Shown here: in pieces, positions 8,521 through 17,931 of the stretch
How positions within the stretch are numbered: position 1 is the first letter of the stretch
Layout: every line of letters begins with the position of its first letter
DNA from: Bacteroidia bacterium
GTDB taxonomy: Bacteria > Bacteroidota > Bacteroidia > J057 > JADKCL01
Length of the DNA stretch: 64,000 nt
Direction: 5' to 3'
Assembly: GCA_020635905.1 (NCBI GenBank)
Contig: JACJYV010000001.1
Span: 1,240,001 to 1,304,000, forward strand
Translations under genes and position numbers: made by a program
Notes under the pieces: model-generated
The model's input: only the letters and a program-made list of their open reading frames with translations
What the model was told of the DNA's origin: nothing
Database searches by the model: none

Positions 8521-11500
8521 TCAGTTTGCGGGGTTGGGTGGAATTGCTCCCTGCAATTTTTGTTTCAGTTGCCCGGCCAGCCGGGCCAGGCCCTCCCCTT
8601 CCATGATGGATTGGTGGTTTCCGGGAATGACCTCCCCTTCAATCTCAGGCACAATCTCCTTCCAGCCCAGATATTCGCCCCATTTACTGACCGAATCTCC
8701 AGCCAGAAACATCCATTTTCGCCCTTTGACCCTGCCCGGCAGGTAGGACTGCCCGGCCCGGATATTGCGTTGGAAAATGGCAAAAATCTTTTCGAATTCC
8801 TGCAGGCTGAACTCGGCGGGAATCACCTTTTTGTCCCGGCAAATCTGAAAGCCAGCTTCCACCTGCCGGGCAGATTCAACCTCCTTCAGTTCGGTTTGCG
8901 CAAAGGGCGCTCCTTTTCCTGTAGAAGCGGCCAGATCGGCCGCAAAATGAGCCAGATCGGCAATTCTTTCCGCCCGTCGCCGGGTATGTGGATCAATTGA
9001 TTGATAGCTTTTGAGGGATTGGGGTGAAAAGGTATCCACCATGACCAGCAACCCCACTTCCTGACCGCTTTGTTCCAGTTGACGGGCCATTTCCCAGGCA
9101 ATCAAACCACCTAACGACCATCCCCCCAACTGGTAAGGTCCGTCCTTTTGCACGGATCTGATCTCATCCAGGTAGGCAGCTGCCATTTCCTCCACCGTTT
9201 CGGGCACCAGGCCACCTTCCCGCGAAGCCAGTCCGTAAAAGGGCTGCTCAGGCCCCAGCAATTGAGCCAGGCGCACGTAGCAAAGCACATTTCCACCCGA
9301 AGGGTGGACAAAAAACAAGGGCGTTTGCCCGCCTTTTTCCTGGATGGGCACCAGGGAATTGGATTTTTCTCCCACCTGCTCCTGATCCAGATAAGCGGCC
9401 AGTTTTTCGATCGTACCTGTCTTAAACAAAACAGAAAGCGGAATTCCAGAGCCTGTGTGCTTTTTCACTAAAGCCACAAAACGCATGGCCGTGAGGGAAT
9501 TTCCCCCCAGTTCAAAGAAATTTTCCTGAATGCCAGGGTCACTTACACCCAGAATTTCATCCCAGATCAGGGCCAGCCTTTTCTCGGTCAGCGTACGCGG
9601 GGAAACCTTGGTGAGGCGGACTGGGATGCGGCTGCTTTCACTTTTCAATAAAGCACCACGATCCACTTTTCCATTCAAACTTAGGGGCATGGATTCCAGA
9701 AATACAAATCTGGAAGGAACCATGTAAGGAGGCAAAATGCCCTGCAAAAAGGCCTGAATTTCATCCTTTTCGGGTATTTTATCGCCCGAAGCCACACAAT
9801 AAGCCAGCAGTTGCTTGTCGCCCATGCGTTCCCCTTTCACCATTACCACCGCAGTGCGAATGCCGGGAAATTTCTCCAGCGCCGCTTCAATTTCACCACA
9901 TTCTATGCGATAACCCTGCACCTTAACCTGGTTATCTTTCCGTCCCAAAAATTCAATATTTCCATCGGGCAGCCAGCGTCCCAGGTCGCCGGTTCGGTAA
10001 AGCCGTTGGCCGGTTACAGGGTGCTCCACAAAGGCCAGATTCGTCTTTTCCGCATCATTCAGGTAGCCCAGAGCCAGCCCTTTGCCCCCGATGTAAATGT
10101 CGCCCGTGGCCCAGGCGGGCCGCACCTGCAATTGATCGTCCAGCACCCACATTTCCTGGTTGGACAGGGCTTTTCCGTAAGGTATACTGGTCCAGCGGGG
10201 ATCAATTTCCTGAATCGGGTAATGGATGGACCAGATCGAGGCTTCCGTGGCTCCCCCCAGACTGTAAATCCGGGCCCGGGGAGCCAGTTTGGGCAGCTTC
10301 CTGGCCAGATTCAGGGGAATCCAGTCCCCGCTTAGCATGACCAGGCGCAGGGATGGCGGCAGGCAATGCCCTTCATGCCCGTAAACGTCGGTAAGAATTT
10401 GCAGCAGGGCAGGCACGGAATTCCAGATGGTGATTTGCTCTTTGAACAGCAATTCGCGCCAGTGGCCGGGATCGCGGGTTCCTTCTGCATGGGGAATTAC
10501 CACCGTGCCACCCGCATTCAACAATCCAAAAACATCAAAGACTGATAGGTCAAAGCCAAAGGAGGATAGGGCCAGCACCCGGTCGCCCGGCCCAACTTCG
10601 TACCGCGATTGGATATCCTGCAAGGTATTGAGGGCCGCTTCGTGGCTGATCATGACCGCTTTGGGCGTACCCGAAGAGCCAGAGGTAAAGATCAGATATG
10701 CCAGATCGCCGGGTTGGGCAATTTCCTGATGGGGGCCTGATTTGGGTTGAATCAGGTCAGTTGAAATTCGTTTTTCAGGAGAAATGAAGGAAAAGACCGA
10801 TTCCAGGCGACTTTGGGTAAGGACAATTTCGGCCCCACTCTGGCCCAGCAGCTGCCTGATTCTTTCCGGAGGAAAGGCAGCGTCCACGGGCACATAAGCA
10901 GCCCCGCTGAACATAACTCCAAGGGCACCCACTACTTCCTCCCAGCCTTTTTTCATCACCAGGGCCACCCGTCTGCCCGGGCCTGCGCCCCGGGATTTCA
11001 GTTCCTCAGCCAGGGCCAAAGCCCGCTCAAATACCTCCTGATAAGTGAATCGTTCTGTCCCACAAATGAGGGCAGGCCGGTCAGGATTTTCCCTCACCCG
11101 CTCCAGAAAAGGGGAATAAATCAGGCCTGAGGGAAAATCTTTTTGAGTTTGATTCACCGTGGCAAACAACTCCATTTGCAAGGCAGGAACCAGGGAAAGA
11201 TGGGAAACCTGCCAGGCATGGCTTTCAAGCAGCCTTTCGAGTAGTTCACAAAATGCCTCCAACATGGCCTCTGAAACGCCTTCAGGGAATACCTCGGCCA
11301 CAAAATCCCAATTCAGGATCAAAGTTCCATCGGGTAATTCGGCCACTTTTTGGTCCAGAATCACCTGGGGCGTATGCAGACTGCCGCCCATAGATTCGAG
11401 GCCAAGGGCTTCGACCGCATCCGGGTACTGGGCTTCGCCAGGATCACGCAAAATGCTGGAAAAAGTCACGGGCATGGCGGCTGCGCCTGCCTGACCGTGC

Positions 11501-14500
11501 ACGCGGTTGTACTCACGGATTACGGTCACACCCGAAACGCGGGCATGCTCCATATCCTGCCATAGCTGGGTTTGCAGGCGCTTTGCTTTGCCCACAAAAT
11601 CGCCCCCTGCGGAAAAATCCACCTCCAGCAAAATGGTCGAACTCAGGTTGCCCACGAGTTCATTTACCTCAGGATGGATGGGCGGACGGCTGAAATACAG
11701 CACATTCAGGCAAAATTTGGGGCTTTCGCTCCATTGCCGCAATACTTCAGCGTATGCAGTACACAGGAGCACAGATGGGGTAACTCCATGGCTAACTGCC
11801 ATTTCTTTGAGCCGGGTCCAGTCTGTGGCGGAAAATTGCCGTTGAATCCGCGCAAAGCGGGGATTTTCCAGACTTTCCTGGGCCCGGGCCAGGGGTAGCA
11901 CAGGCGCGGGCGGCAGCCCGGGAAGGCGGTCCTGCCAGTATTTCAGGTCTTTGTGATAATTTTCTGATTGGCGGGCGGCAAACATGGTCCGCAGAAATTC
12001 GCCCGTGCTCAGGGTCATGGAGGGTAATTTCAGGCCGGGATTTTCATACAGACGGGTCAGATCGCGACTCAGCAGGCCCAGGCTCCAGTTATCCAGAATG
12101 ATCAGGTCGAAACTCATGTGGAGGTGAATGACCCCATTGGGTAGCCGCGAAGCCATGATTTCAAATAGCGGCCATTGGTCCGTTTCAAAAATGCGGCCTG
12201 ACATCCTTTCCCGGGTGGCCTGAAGAGCTTTTTCATTGGCTTCCACCGTACCTTTCAGCTCAGAAATTTCAACCTGATAGGCTGGAAACTCATTCAGCAA
12301 TTTCCAGTTTCCAGAGGGCTGAACCACGGATCGCAGGATTTCATGGCGGGCAATTAATTTATTAAAAGCGGCATTGAAACGCTGTAAATCGAGGTTTTTG
12401 CCTCGAAATTCCTGATAATTCTGACAACCCGCATTTCCCAGCCCCAAGGCACGGTTTCGGCCCACCCAATAGGCTTCCTGCAATTCGGTCAGGGGAAATT
12501 CATTTACAATCACATCCCCTTCAATCTGATTTGAAATTTCCTGCGTTTGGGTCAGACCTGACTGCAATTTTCGGTCAATTTCCAGACTGAGTTTGGCCAC
12601 GGTGGGGGATTGAAAGAGGAAATTCAGGGGTAGATCCAGGGCAAAAATCTCCCGGATACGGGCATTGATGCGAATCGCCAGCAGAGAATGTCCACCCGAA
12701 GCGAAGAAATTATCATGGATGCCCGGGCTGCTGCTACCCAACACTTCCCGCCAGATGGTGAGCAGTTTTTTCTGGGTTTCTGTGACCGGCAATTGGGCTG
12801 AAAGGGCTCCTGTTTCATGTTGAGAAAGGTTTTTTAACCGCTCAAAATCAATCTCTCCATCCGTCTTTCGGGGAAATTCCTCTACCTCAAATATCCTCAA
12901 AGGATGATCAAGCCCCAGCCCGGCCAACAAATCTGGAGAGAGTTTTTCTGCCCCAGGAATGGCAAAAACCTGCATTTCATATTTCGTGGCCTTTCCATCA
13001 ACCCTGTAACGGGAAATATTGGGACTTGAATCATCCAGTCCGGTCAGCAGGTCGCGGTCCCTGAAGTGGAAAAGACCCTCAATGGATTGAATTCCACGGG
13101 GGATGCTGATGCGGGAAAAGCCCTTTTGCTGGAATAATTCCGCGGTAAATTCCGGGTCATTTTGGGCCAATCCAATGCCCTCCCAGGTGGAAAATGAGGG
13201 GCACCAAACCCGGCCGGGGAATTCTTTGGAGCGGACCCGGCAATACTCAGCCACAAAGCTTTGGGTAGCCCCGTAAGCCCCAAATCCTGCCCCGCCAAAT
13301 AATCCATTGGTGGAAGATGGGGTGAAAAAGAAGGTTGGGGAACGGTTTTCCAGCAATTGAAATAGATTTTGGGTGCCATAAACTCTGGCTTCAAAAAGTG
13401 CCTCAAATTCCTGCCTTTCCTCCCGGGGCACCTGGTGCTGATCGAGTTCATCCCAGTAACGGGTGGTGTGATCTGACACAGCCAAATGGAAAATCCCGGT
13501 CAGAGTCTGACCATGTTTTTGCTCCTGGCAGCTGATTATTTCAGCCAAAGCCTTTAAATCGGCCACATTGGCCGAAAAATATTCCACTTCAGGCCCCAGG
13601 GCCTGCAATTCACGCAGTTGGCGCCATTTGGTCGCATCAGATTGCAAATCGGCAGGCGAAGTCCTGCCAATCAGGATCAGCCTGGCTTGCCAGGCTGCGA
13701 GCAACCATTTGGCAACTTCAAACCCGATCCCTCCCAGGGCACCCGTTACCAGATACAAGCCGCCCTTTTGCAGGGGGGAAGGGCCCGTGCTAAGGCGGGA
13801 GGGAATGACCTTTTCGAGCCGCCAGGTCCGGCGTTTCCCATTGCGCCAAAGGACCTCTACCTGCCTGCTGAGAAATTGCATTTCCTGAATTACCCACCCT
13901 GCCTGTACTTCAACCCGGCTTTGTCCCAGATCGATGTGCCTGCATTTCAACCAATTGGATTCAAGGGCAAGAGAATTCAATAACCCGGGCAGGGTCGCTT
14001 TTTCGGGTTCAGAGCGGGATTCCTCAAATTCCCACACTCCCCGACTTACCACCTGCAAATGAATTTCCTGCTGCCCTGAATTGAGCTTTTCCAGCATTCT
14101 GACCACCTTTTGCAGGCTGAAAATTCCGTTTTCCTGAGCCAGGTCAAACCTTGCCTTCAGATCAGATTCAGTCGAAAGTTCTGGATAGCTCCACAAATGA
14201 ATCACCCCTTCGGGCAAAAAATCAAGGTTTCTAAACTCAGAAACCAATCTCTTAAAATGAGTTTCCAGGGATAAATTCACCCGAAAATCCAGGGGGGAAA
14301 GCTGTTTGAATTCCTCTCCTGCCACCACTTTCACCACCTTCACCCAATCAGGAATTTGTTTGCAAATGGCTTCCCCCAAACCTTCCTCATCCATGAAAAT
14401 CAGCAAGGACGACCAGTCCTTCAGGGGACGGTGTAGGCGGGGATTTTCGCGGGTCCAAACCTTTTTGAAAAACCAGTTGGGCAGGGTACGGCTGTTCTCC

Positions 14501-17500
14501 AGGGCCAGATCTGCGATTTTCAATTTAGCCTTGAAATCGCCTTCACACAGCCGTTTGGACAGTTTTCCCCGTTGAATTTTACCTACTGCCGTCTTGGGAA
14601 TATCTTCCTCAGAAACCGGGATCAGGTAGGCTGGATTTATGCCCGCGCTTTGGGTGACCTGCAGGCGGATTTTCCTCAATAAGGGTCCCAGGTTAGCTTT
14701 TTGATCATCTTCGGGCACAAAAAAGAGGGCCGCCTGGTCCGTTTCACTGCCCAATTCCCTCACTGGCAAGGCGGCCGCAAAGGAAACTCTCACCCCTTCC
14801 ACACTTTCTGCAACAGACTCTATTTCAGAATTTTGGAAATTGATTCCGTTGATAATGATGCTGCGTGCCCGACCTGTTATGGTCAGATTGCCGTCCTGCA
14901 GAAAGGCAAAATCCCCCGTGTCAAACCATCCATCCGCAGTGAAAACCTCCTGATTTTTCTCAGGATTGCGATAATATCCACGCGTAACGGAAGGGCCTTT
15001 CACCTGCAAATTCCCTGTCACGCCCTCATGAACCACCTCCTGGTTTTGATTTACAATCCTGAGAGACAGCCCGGGAACGGGAAAACCCACCCCTACACCC
15101 CTTGGATCCAGGTGAGAAGGCTGGACAAAATCGGGGGCATAAGTGACGGCTGAGGAAGTCTCAGACATGCCCCAGGCAGGCACCATGGCGCTCTTTTTCA
15201 GCCCATGTGGAGCCAGAATTTCAAGAAATTTCAAGGCCGTTTTCCGCACAATGGGCTCGGCTGCATTGGTAATGGTCCTGACCGAAGACAAATCCCATTT
15301 GCGGGAGGCAATTTCAGGGGCAAATGAATTAATCAGGCCAAAGGCAAAATTGGGTGCCCAACTCAGGGTCACCCGGTATTTTTCCAGCAAATCGAGCCAA
15401 AGGAGCGGTTTTTCGAGAATCAATTCCTTGTCCACCTGAATCTGCTCACAACCCGCCCAAAGGTCCATGGTGTGAAACATGATCAGGCCGCCCACGTGGT
15501 CGAGGGGAAACCAGTTGAGCGAGACATCGTGGTGGCTTACGTGATTGACCTGAGCTGAAGCTGCAAATCTGCTTAAAACCATGGCATGGTGCTGCATCAC
15601 GGCTTTGGGCACTCCCGTGCTTCCTGAAGTCAGGAGCAGCAAAAAAGCATCATCCTGTTGCGCGGGATGCCAATTTTCGTCCTGCGGCTCCGTCAATAAA
15701 TTTTCCAGTTCCAGGGTACGAATTCCGCTCATTCCCGCCTGAGTTTCCAGTTCTTTTACCTGAGCACTCAGCCTTTGGCTGGTCAGAATCAGGGGTTTTT
15801 CGCATAATTCCCAGGCATTGCGAATCAATAGCACGGTTGCCTGATCGGGGGACCAATTCATGGGAACGGCTATGGGGAGGCAGACGAATCCCCCCAAAAT
15901 ACAGGCCCAGTAAGCAGGAATCACCTCGCGGTTGTACTCCAACTGCAACAGGATGATATCACCAGCCTGCAGGCCGGCTTTTCTGAGACCATGCAGGATA
16001 GACTGGGCCGAGCTCAGCAACTGAGCGTAGCTCAGATGAACCTTTGTGCGGTCTTTGTCCAGAATATGAATGCCTTTGAGGGGGAATTTTTCAGCGGTAA
16101 ATCTGAGCGCTTCCTGCAGGGTTCTAGGAGCCCGGGGATCCAGTTTCAGAGGCGGGCCGTGGGAAACAGAAGGCCTGAAAGTTTGCCCATCAGGAGGAAA
16201 ATTCCTCAATTCTTCCTCACCTGAATTATCCTGGGGAGGCAAAAACTGAGGGAAAATTTTGTCCCCCAAAAGCTCGGACAAGTGAGAAAAATCAGGCTTT
16301 GGGGGTAATTCACGGGCCAGAATGGCAGCTTCCTCCACTTCAGCAAGCTGGCTGATTATTTCTTTTGCCTGCAGGGCAATTTCATCGGGACGGAGGGATT
16401 TTTCCCGCAGGAATTTCAGGTCTGGATTTCCCTGGGCATCCAGGGGCAGGTTGGGTACCCGGGTAATGCGGGGGATCAGGTTTGCGGGCAACAGGCGGGC
16501 CAGTCTGGCCCGCAATTGATCCTGGTCAAAATTGACCAGGGAAGTCACAAACGCCTCCAGCATGGGGGCGCCATTGGCATCCAAATACGCCGCCAGGCAG
16601 CATTCCCCGATAAAATCAACCTGCAAAATAGCCGCCTCAATCCAACCAAAAGGCACAAAACGGCTTTGGATCAAAGCCCGTCTGCGGTAATACTCGATCA
16701 AATCAAAGGTGCCGTTCACCTTCGATCGGGCCAGGCCACCCAGGTCGGAAACCCACTTTCCCCCAAGAGTTTCCCTCACCAGACTATCATCTTCCAAAGT
16801 CCTGCCTGTCCTCTGATTTTCGGGCAAATCAGCCACGGCAAAGCGACCCTTCATGCCCGAAGGCTTGCGGTTTCCAGCCTGATCCAGAATGAGAAGGGTT
16901 CTGGCAGCAGGCTGAATTTCAATTTCTTCCGGATTTGCAAAAGCATTTGAGTGGCGGCTCCAGCCAATTTCTCCCCCCGCCAGGGGATGGGAAACCAATC
17001 GTATCATTCGGGTTTCCCAGATCTCCGGAAGCTTTTCTCTTATTTCGTCAGAAAGCGCATTTCCTTCCCAAAAAATCTTCCTGAAAGCCACCTGATGATC
17101 TGCCTTTGCCAGGAAATTCAACTGTTCGATTGAAAATGCGCCCATGCAGACCTTTTCGGTTACCCAAGTTTTCAAGGTATCGGAATTTAATCCATTAGGG
17201 GAGAAAACCACCTTACAACCAGCCAGCAAGGGCCACAACAAATTGACCAGCACCCGCTCTGAAACGGGAGAATCCGCGTATCCCCAGGCTTCGCCAGGCT
17301 CGATTTTGAACTGGCTTAACAGCCATTGAATCCGTGTTGCCATTTCCACCCGGGAATACCCAATCAGGCTGCCTCCCACTGCGGTTTTCACCAATTTCTG
17401 CTGAGATGATCCCTCAACCTGAACTGGCTGATCACTTTCATGGGATGCTTCTCTCAACAATTCTGCAAGAGAAATATGCTCAAATTCACCCCAAAATCGT

Positions 17501-17922
17501 GCTTCTGACGTTCCTGAAGCCCGGATACATAAACTTACTTTCTCTTCCCTGAGAAGAGATTTATGATATTCCTGGGGATCATTTTCTGACAAAAAAACCA
17601 GGGTTGCGCCTGCCTTCAGCGCACCAAGCACTGCCAAAGCCCAATCAGGGCCTGGCTCAGCCATGAAAATGATGGCCCCAGGATTTTGACCTAAGAAACA
17701 GGCTATTTGCCAGGAAATCTGGTCAGCCTGGCCGAAGGAATAGGATAACTCCCCATCCGTCAGGGCAACCTCATTCGAAAATGCTCGTGCATTTCGGGCA
17801 AGGGTAGCGGAAAAAGAGCCAATTGGTAAAAAATTTCCTTCCTTTTCTTTTTGTTCCTGAATTAATCTTGCTAACAGCGCTCTCTTATCTCCTACTGAGT
17901 CACTTGGGGAGATTTTATTCAT
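8521..17922 (-). CDS. Nonribosomal peptide synthetase 2: decayed A - acyl ligase - KR - T - Cy - A(Cys) - T - TE
   Basis: This 3133-residue protein begins directly with an adenylation-like region (about 1-530) that has lost its core motifs. A second, intact AMP-ligase (about 590-1190) follows, with TSGSTGVPKAVM near 768, WFPLDHVGGL near 807 and KTAVGKIQR. Next is a polyketide-type ketoreductase with its structural half (about 1190-1610; VTGALGGIG near 1395; Ser and Tyr in SSTNGL...FGAYGATQSF). A carrier (GGHSL, Ser near 1744) is followed by a heterocyclisation domain (DLIILDNWS near 1941, TPQVILDQ). The second A domain (TSGSSGTPKA near 2414) has pocket code DLFNMSLIWK, close to known Cys codes. 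A carrier (GGNSL near 2808) and a type I thioesterase (GWSLGG, Ser near 2936) complete the line. Predicted role: load and reduce an alpha-keto acid, add and cyclise Cys to a thiazoline, and release the product. It starts 9 bases after synthetase 1 and is the second gene of the operon. There is no oxidase domain, so the ring should stay a thiazoline unless a trans-acting oxidase exists. Confidence 0.93.
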   Translation of the reverse strand: MNKISPSDSVGDKRALLARLIQEQKEKEGNFLPIGSFSATLARNARAFSNEVALTDGELSYSFGQADQISWQIACFLGQNPGAIIFMAEPGPDWALAVLGALKAGATLVFLSENDPQEYHKSLLREEKVSLCIRASGTSEARFWGEFEHISLAELLREASHESDQPVQVEGSSQQKLVKTAVGGSLIGYSRVEMATRIQWLLSQFKIEPGEAWGYADSPVSERVLVNLLWPLLAGCKVVFSPNGLNSDTLKTWVTEKVCMGAFSIEQLNFLAKADHQVAFRKIFWEGNALSDEIREKLPEIWETRMIRLVSHPLAGGEIGWSRHSNAFANPEEIEIQPAARTLLILDQAGNRKPSGMKGRFAVADLPENQRTGRTLEDDSLVRETLGGKWVSDLGGLARSKVNGTFDLIEYYRRRALIQSRFVPFGWIEAAILQVDFIGECCLAAYLDANGAPMLEAFVTSLVNFDQDQLRARLARLLPANLIPRITRVPNLPLDAQGNPDLKFLREKSLRPDEIALQAKEIISQLAEVEEAAILARELPPKPDFSHLSELLGDKIFPQFLPPQDNSGEEELRNFPPDGQTFRPSVSHGPPLKLDPRAPRTLQEALRFTAEKFPLKGIHILDKDRTKVHLSYAQLLSSAQSILHGLRKAGLQAGDIILLQLEYNREVIPAYWACILGGFVCLPIAVPMNWSPDQATVLLIRNAWELCEKPLILTSQRLSAQVKELETQAGMSGIRTLELENLLTEPQDENWHPAQQDDAFLLLLTSGSTGVPKAVMQHHAMVLSRFAASAQVNHVSHHDVSLNWFPLDHVGGLIMFHTMDLWAGCEQIQVDKELILEKPLLWLDLLEKYRVTLSWAPNFAFGLINSFAPEIASRKWDLSSVRTITNAAEPIVRKTALKFLEILAPHGLKKSAMVPAWGMSETSSAVTYAPDFVQPSHLDPRGVGVGFPVPGLSLRIVNQNQEVVHEGVTGNLQVKGPSVTRGYYRNPEKNQEVFTADGWFDTGDFAFLQDGNLTITGRARSIIINGINFQNSEIESVAESVEGVRVSFAAALPVRELGSETDQAALFFVPEDDQKANLGPLLRKIRLQVTQSAGINPAYLIPVSEEDIPKTAVGKIQRGKLSKRLCEGDFKAKLKIADLALENSRTLPNWFFKKVWTRENPRLHRPLKDWSSLLIFMDEEGLGEAICKQIPDWVKVVKVVAGEEFKQLSPLDFRVNLSLETHFKRLVSEFRNLDFLPEGVIHLWSYPELSTESDLKARFDLAQENGIFSLQKVVRMLEKLNSGQQEIHLQVVSRGVWEFEESRSEPEKATLPGLLNSLALESNWLKCRHIDLGQSRVEVQAGWVIQEMQFLSRQVEVLWRNGKRRTWRLEKVIPSRLSTGPSPLQKGGLYLVTGALGGIGFEVAKWLLAAWQARLILIGRTSPADLQSDATKWRQLRELQALGPEVEYFSANVADLKALAEIISCQEQKHGQTLTGIFHLAVSDHTTRYWDELDQHQVPREERQEFEALFEARVYGTQNLFQLLENRSPTFFFTPSSTNGLFGGAGFGAYGATQSFVAEYCRVRSKEFPGRVWCPSFSTWEGIGLAQNDPEFTAELFQQKGFSRISIPRGIQSIEGLFHFRDRDLLTGLDDSSPNISRYRVDGKATKYEMQVFAIPGAEKLSPDLLAGLGLDHPLRIFEVEEFPRKTDGEIDFERLKNLSQHETGALSAQLPVTETQKKLLTIWREVLGSSSPGIHDNFFASGGHSLLAIRINARIREIFALDLPLNFLFQSPTVAKLSLEIDRKLQSGLTQTQEISNQIEGDVIVNEFPLTELQEAYWVGRNRALGLGNAGCQNYQEFRGKNLDLQRFNAAFNKLIARHEILRSVVQPSGNWKLLNEFPAYQVEISELKGTVEANEKALQATRERMSGRIFETDQWPLFEIMASRLPNGVIHLHMSFDLIILDNWSLGLLSRDLTRLYENPGLKLPSMTLSTGEFLRTMFAARQSENYHKDLKYWQDRLPGLPPAPVLPLARAQESLENPRFARIQRQFSATDWTRLKEMAVSHGVTPSVLLCTAYAEVLRQWSESPKFCLNVLYFSRPPIHPEVNELVGNLSSTILLEVDFSAGGDFVGKAKRLQTQLWQDMEHARVSGVTVIREYNRVHGQAGAAAMPVTFSSILRDPGEAQYPDAVEALGLESMGGSLHTPQVILDQKVAELPDGTLILNWDFVAEVFPEGVSEAMLEAFCELLERLLESHAWQVSHLSLVPALQMELFATVNQTQKDFPSGLIYSPFLERVRENPDRPALICGTERFTYQEVFERALALAEELKSRGAGPGRRVALVMKKGWEEVVGALGVMFSGAAYVPVDAAFPPERIRQLLGQSGAEIVLTQSRLESVFSFISPEKRISTDLIQPKSGPHQEIAQPGDLAYLIFTSGSSGTPKAVMISHEAALNTLQDIQSRYEVGPGDRVLALSSFGFDLSVFDVFGLLNAGGTVVIPHAEGTRDPGHWRELLFKEQITIWNSVPALLQILTDVYGHEGHCLPPSLRLVMLSGDWIPLNLARKLPKLAPRARIYSLGGATEASIWSIHYPIQEIDPRWTSIPYGKALSNQEMWVLDDQLQVRPAWATGDIYIGGKGLALGYLNDAEKTNLAFVEHPVTGQRLYRTGDLGRWLPDGNIEFLGRKDNQVKVQGYRIECGEIEAALEKFPGIRTAVVMVKGERMGDKQLLAYCVASGDKIPEKDEIQAFLQGILPPYMVPSRFVFLESMPLSLNGKVDRGALLKSESSRIPVRLTKVSPRTLTEKRLALIWDEILGVSDPGIQENFFELGGNSLTAMRFVALVKKHTGSGIPLSVLFKTGTIEKLAAYLDQEQVGEKSNSLVPIQEKGGQTPLFFVHPSGGNVLCYVRLAQLLGPEQPFYGLASREGGLVPETVEEMAAAYLDEIRSVQKDGPYQLGGWSLGGLIAWEMARQLEQSGQEVGLLVMVDTFSPQSLKSYQSIDPHTRRRAERIADLAHFAADLAASTGKGAPFAQTELKEVESARQVEAGFQICRDKKVIPAEFSLQEFEKIFAIFQRNIRAGQSYLPGRVKGRKWMFLAGDSVSKWGEYLGWKEIVPEIEGEVIPGNHQSIMEGEGLARLAGQLKQKLQGAIPPNPAN
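13095..14360 (-). other. PKS-like ketoreductase domain within synthetase 2 (approximate limits)
   Basis: Residues about 1190-1610 form the structural half and catalytic half of a PKS-type KR (NADPH loop TGALGGIG, catalytic Ser/Tyr, with Gln rather than Asn in YGATQ). With no ketosynthase anywhere in the line, the likely job is reduction of a carrier-bound alpha-keto acid to an alpha-hydroxy acid, as known for A-KR modules of hectochlorin and aeruginosin synthetases. Confidence 0.72.
16330..17900 (-). other. Decayed adenylation domain at the N-terminus of synthetase 2 (approximate limits)
   Basis: About residues 8-530 align along the whole length of an A domain (LSYSFGQADQISW, ALKAGATLVFLSEN, FGWIEAAILQVDF). 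The ATP-binding TSGSTGxPKG loop is replaced by LVKTAVGGSLIGYSRVEM, the TGDLGR motif by VSDLGGLAR, and the A10 lysine region by NLPLDAQGNPD. No carrier domain follows before the next ligase. It should not activate a substrate. The reading frame is intact, which argues for a retained structural role rather than random decay. Confidence 0.75.
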
Positions 17923-17931
17923 CTTTCTCTT

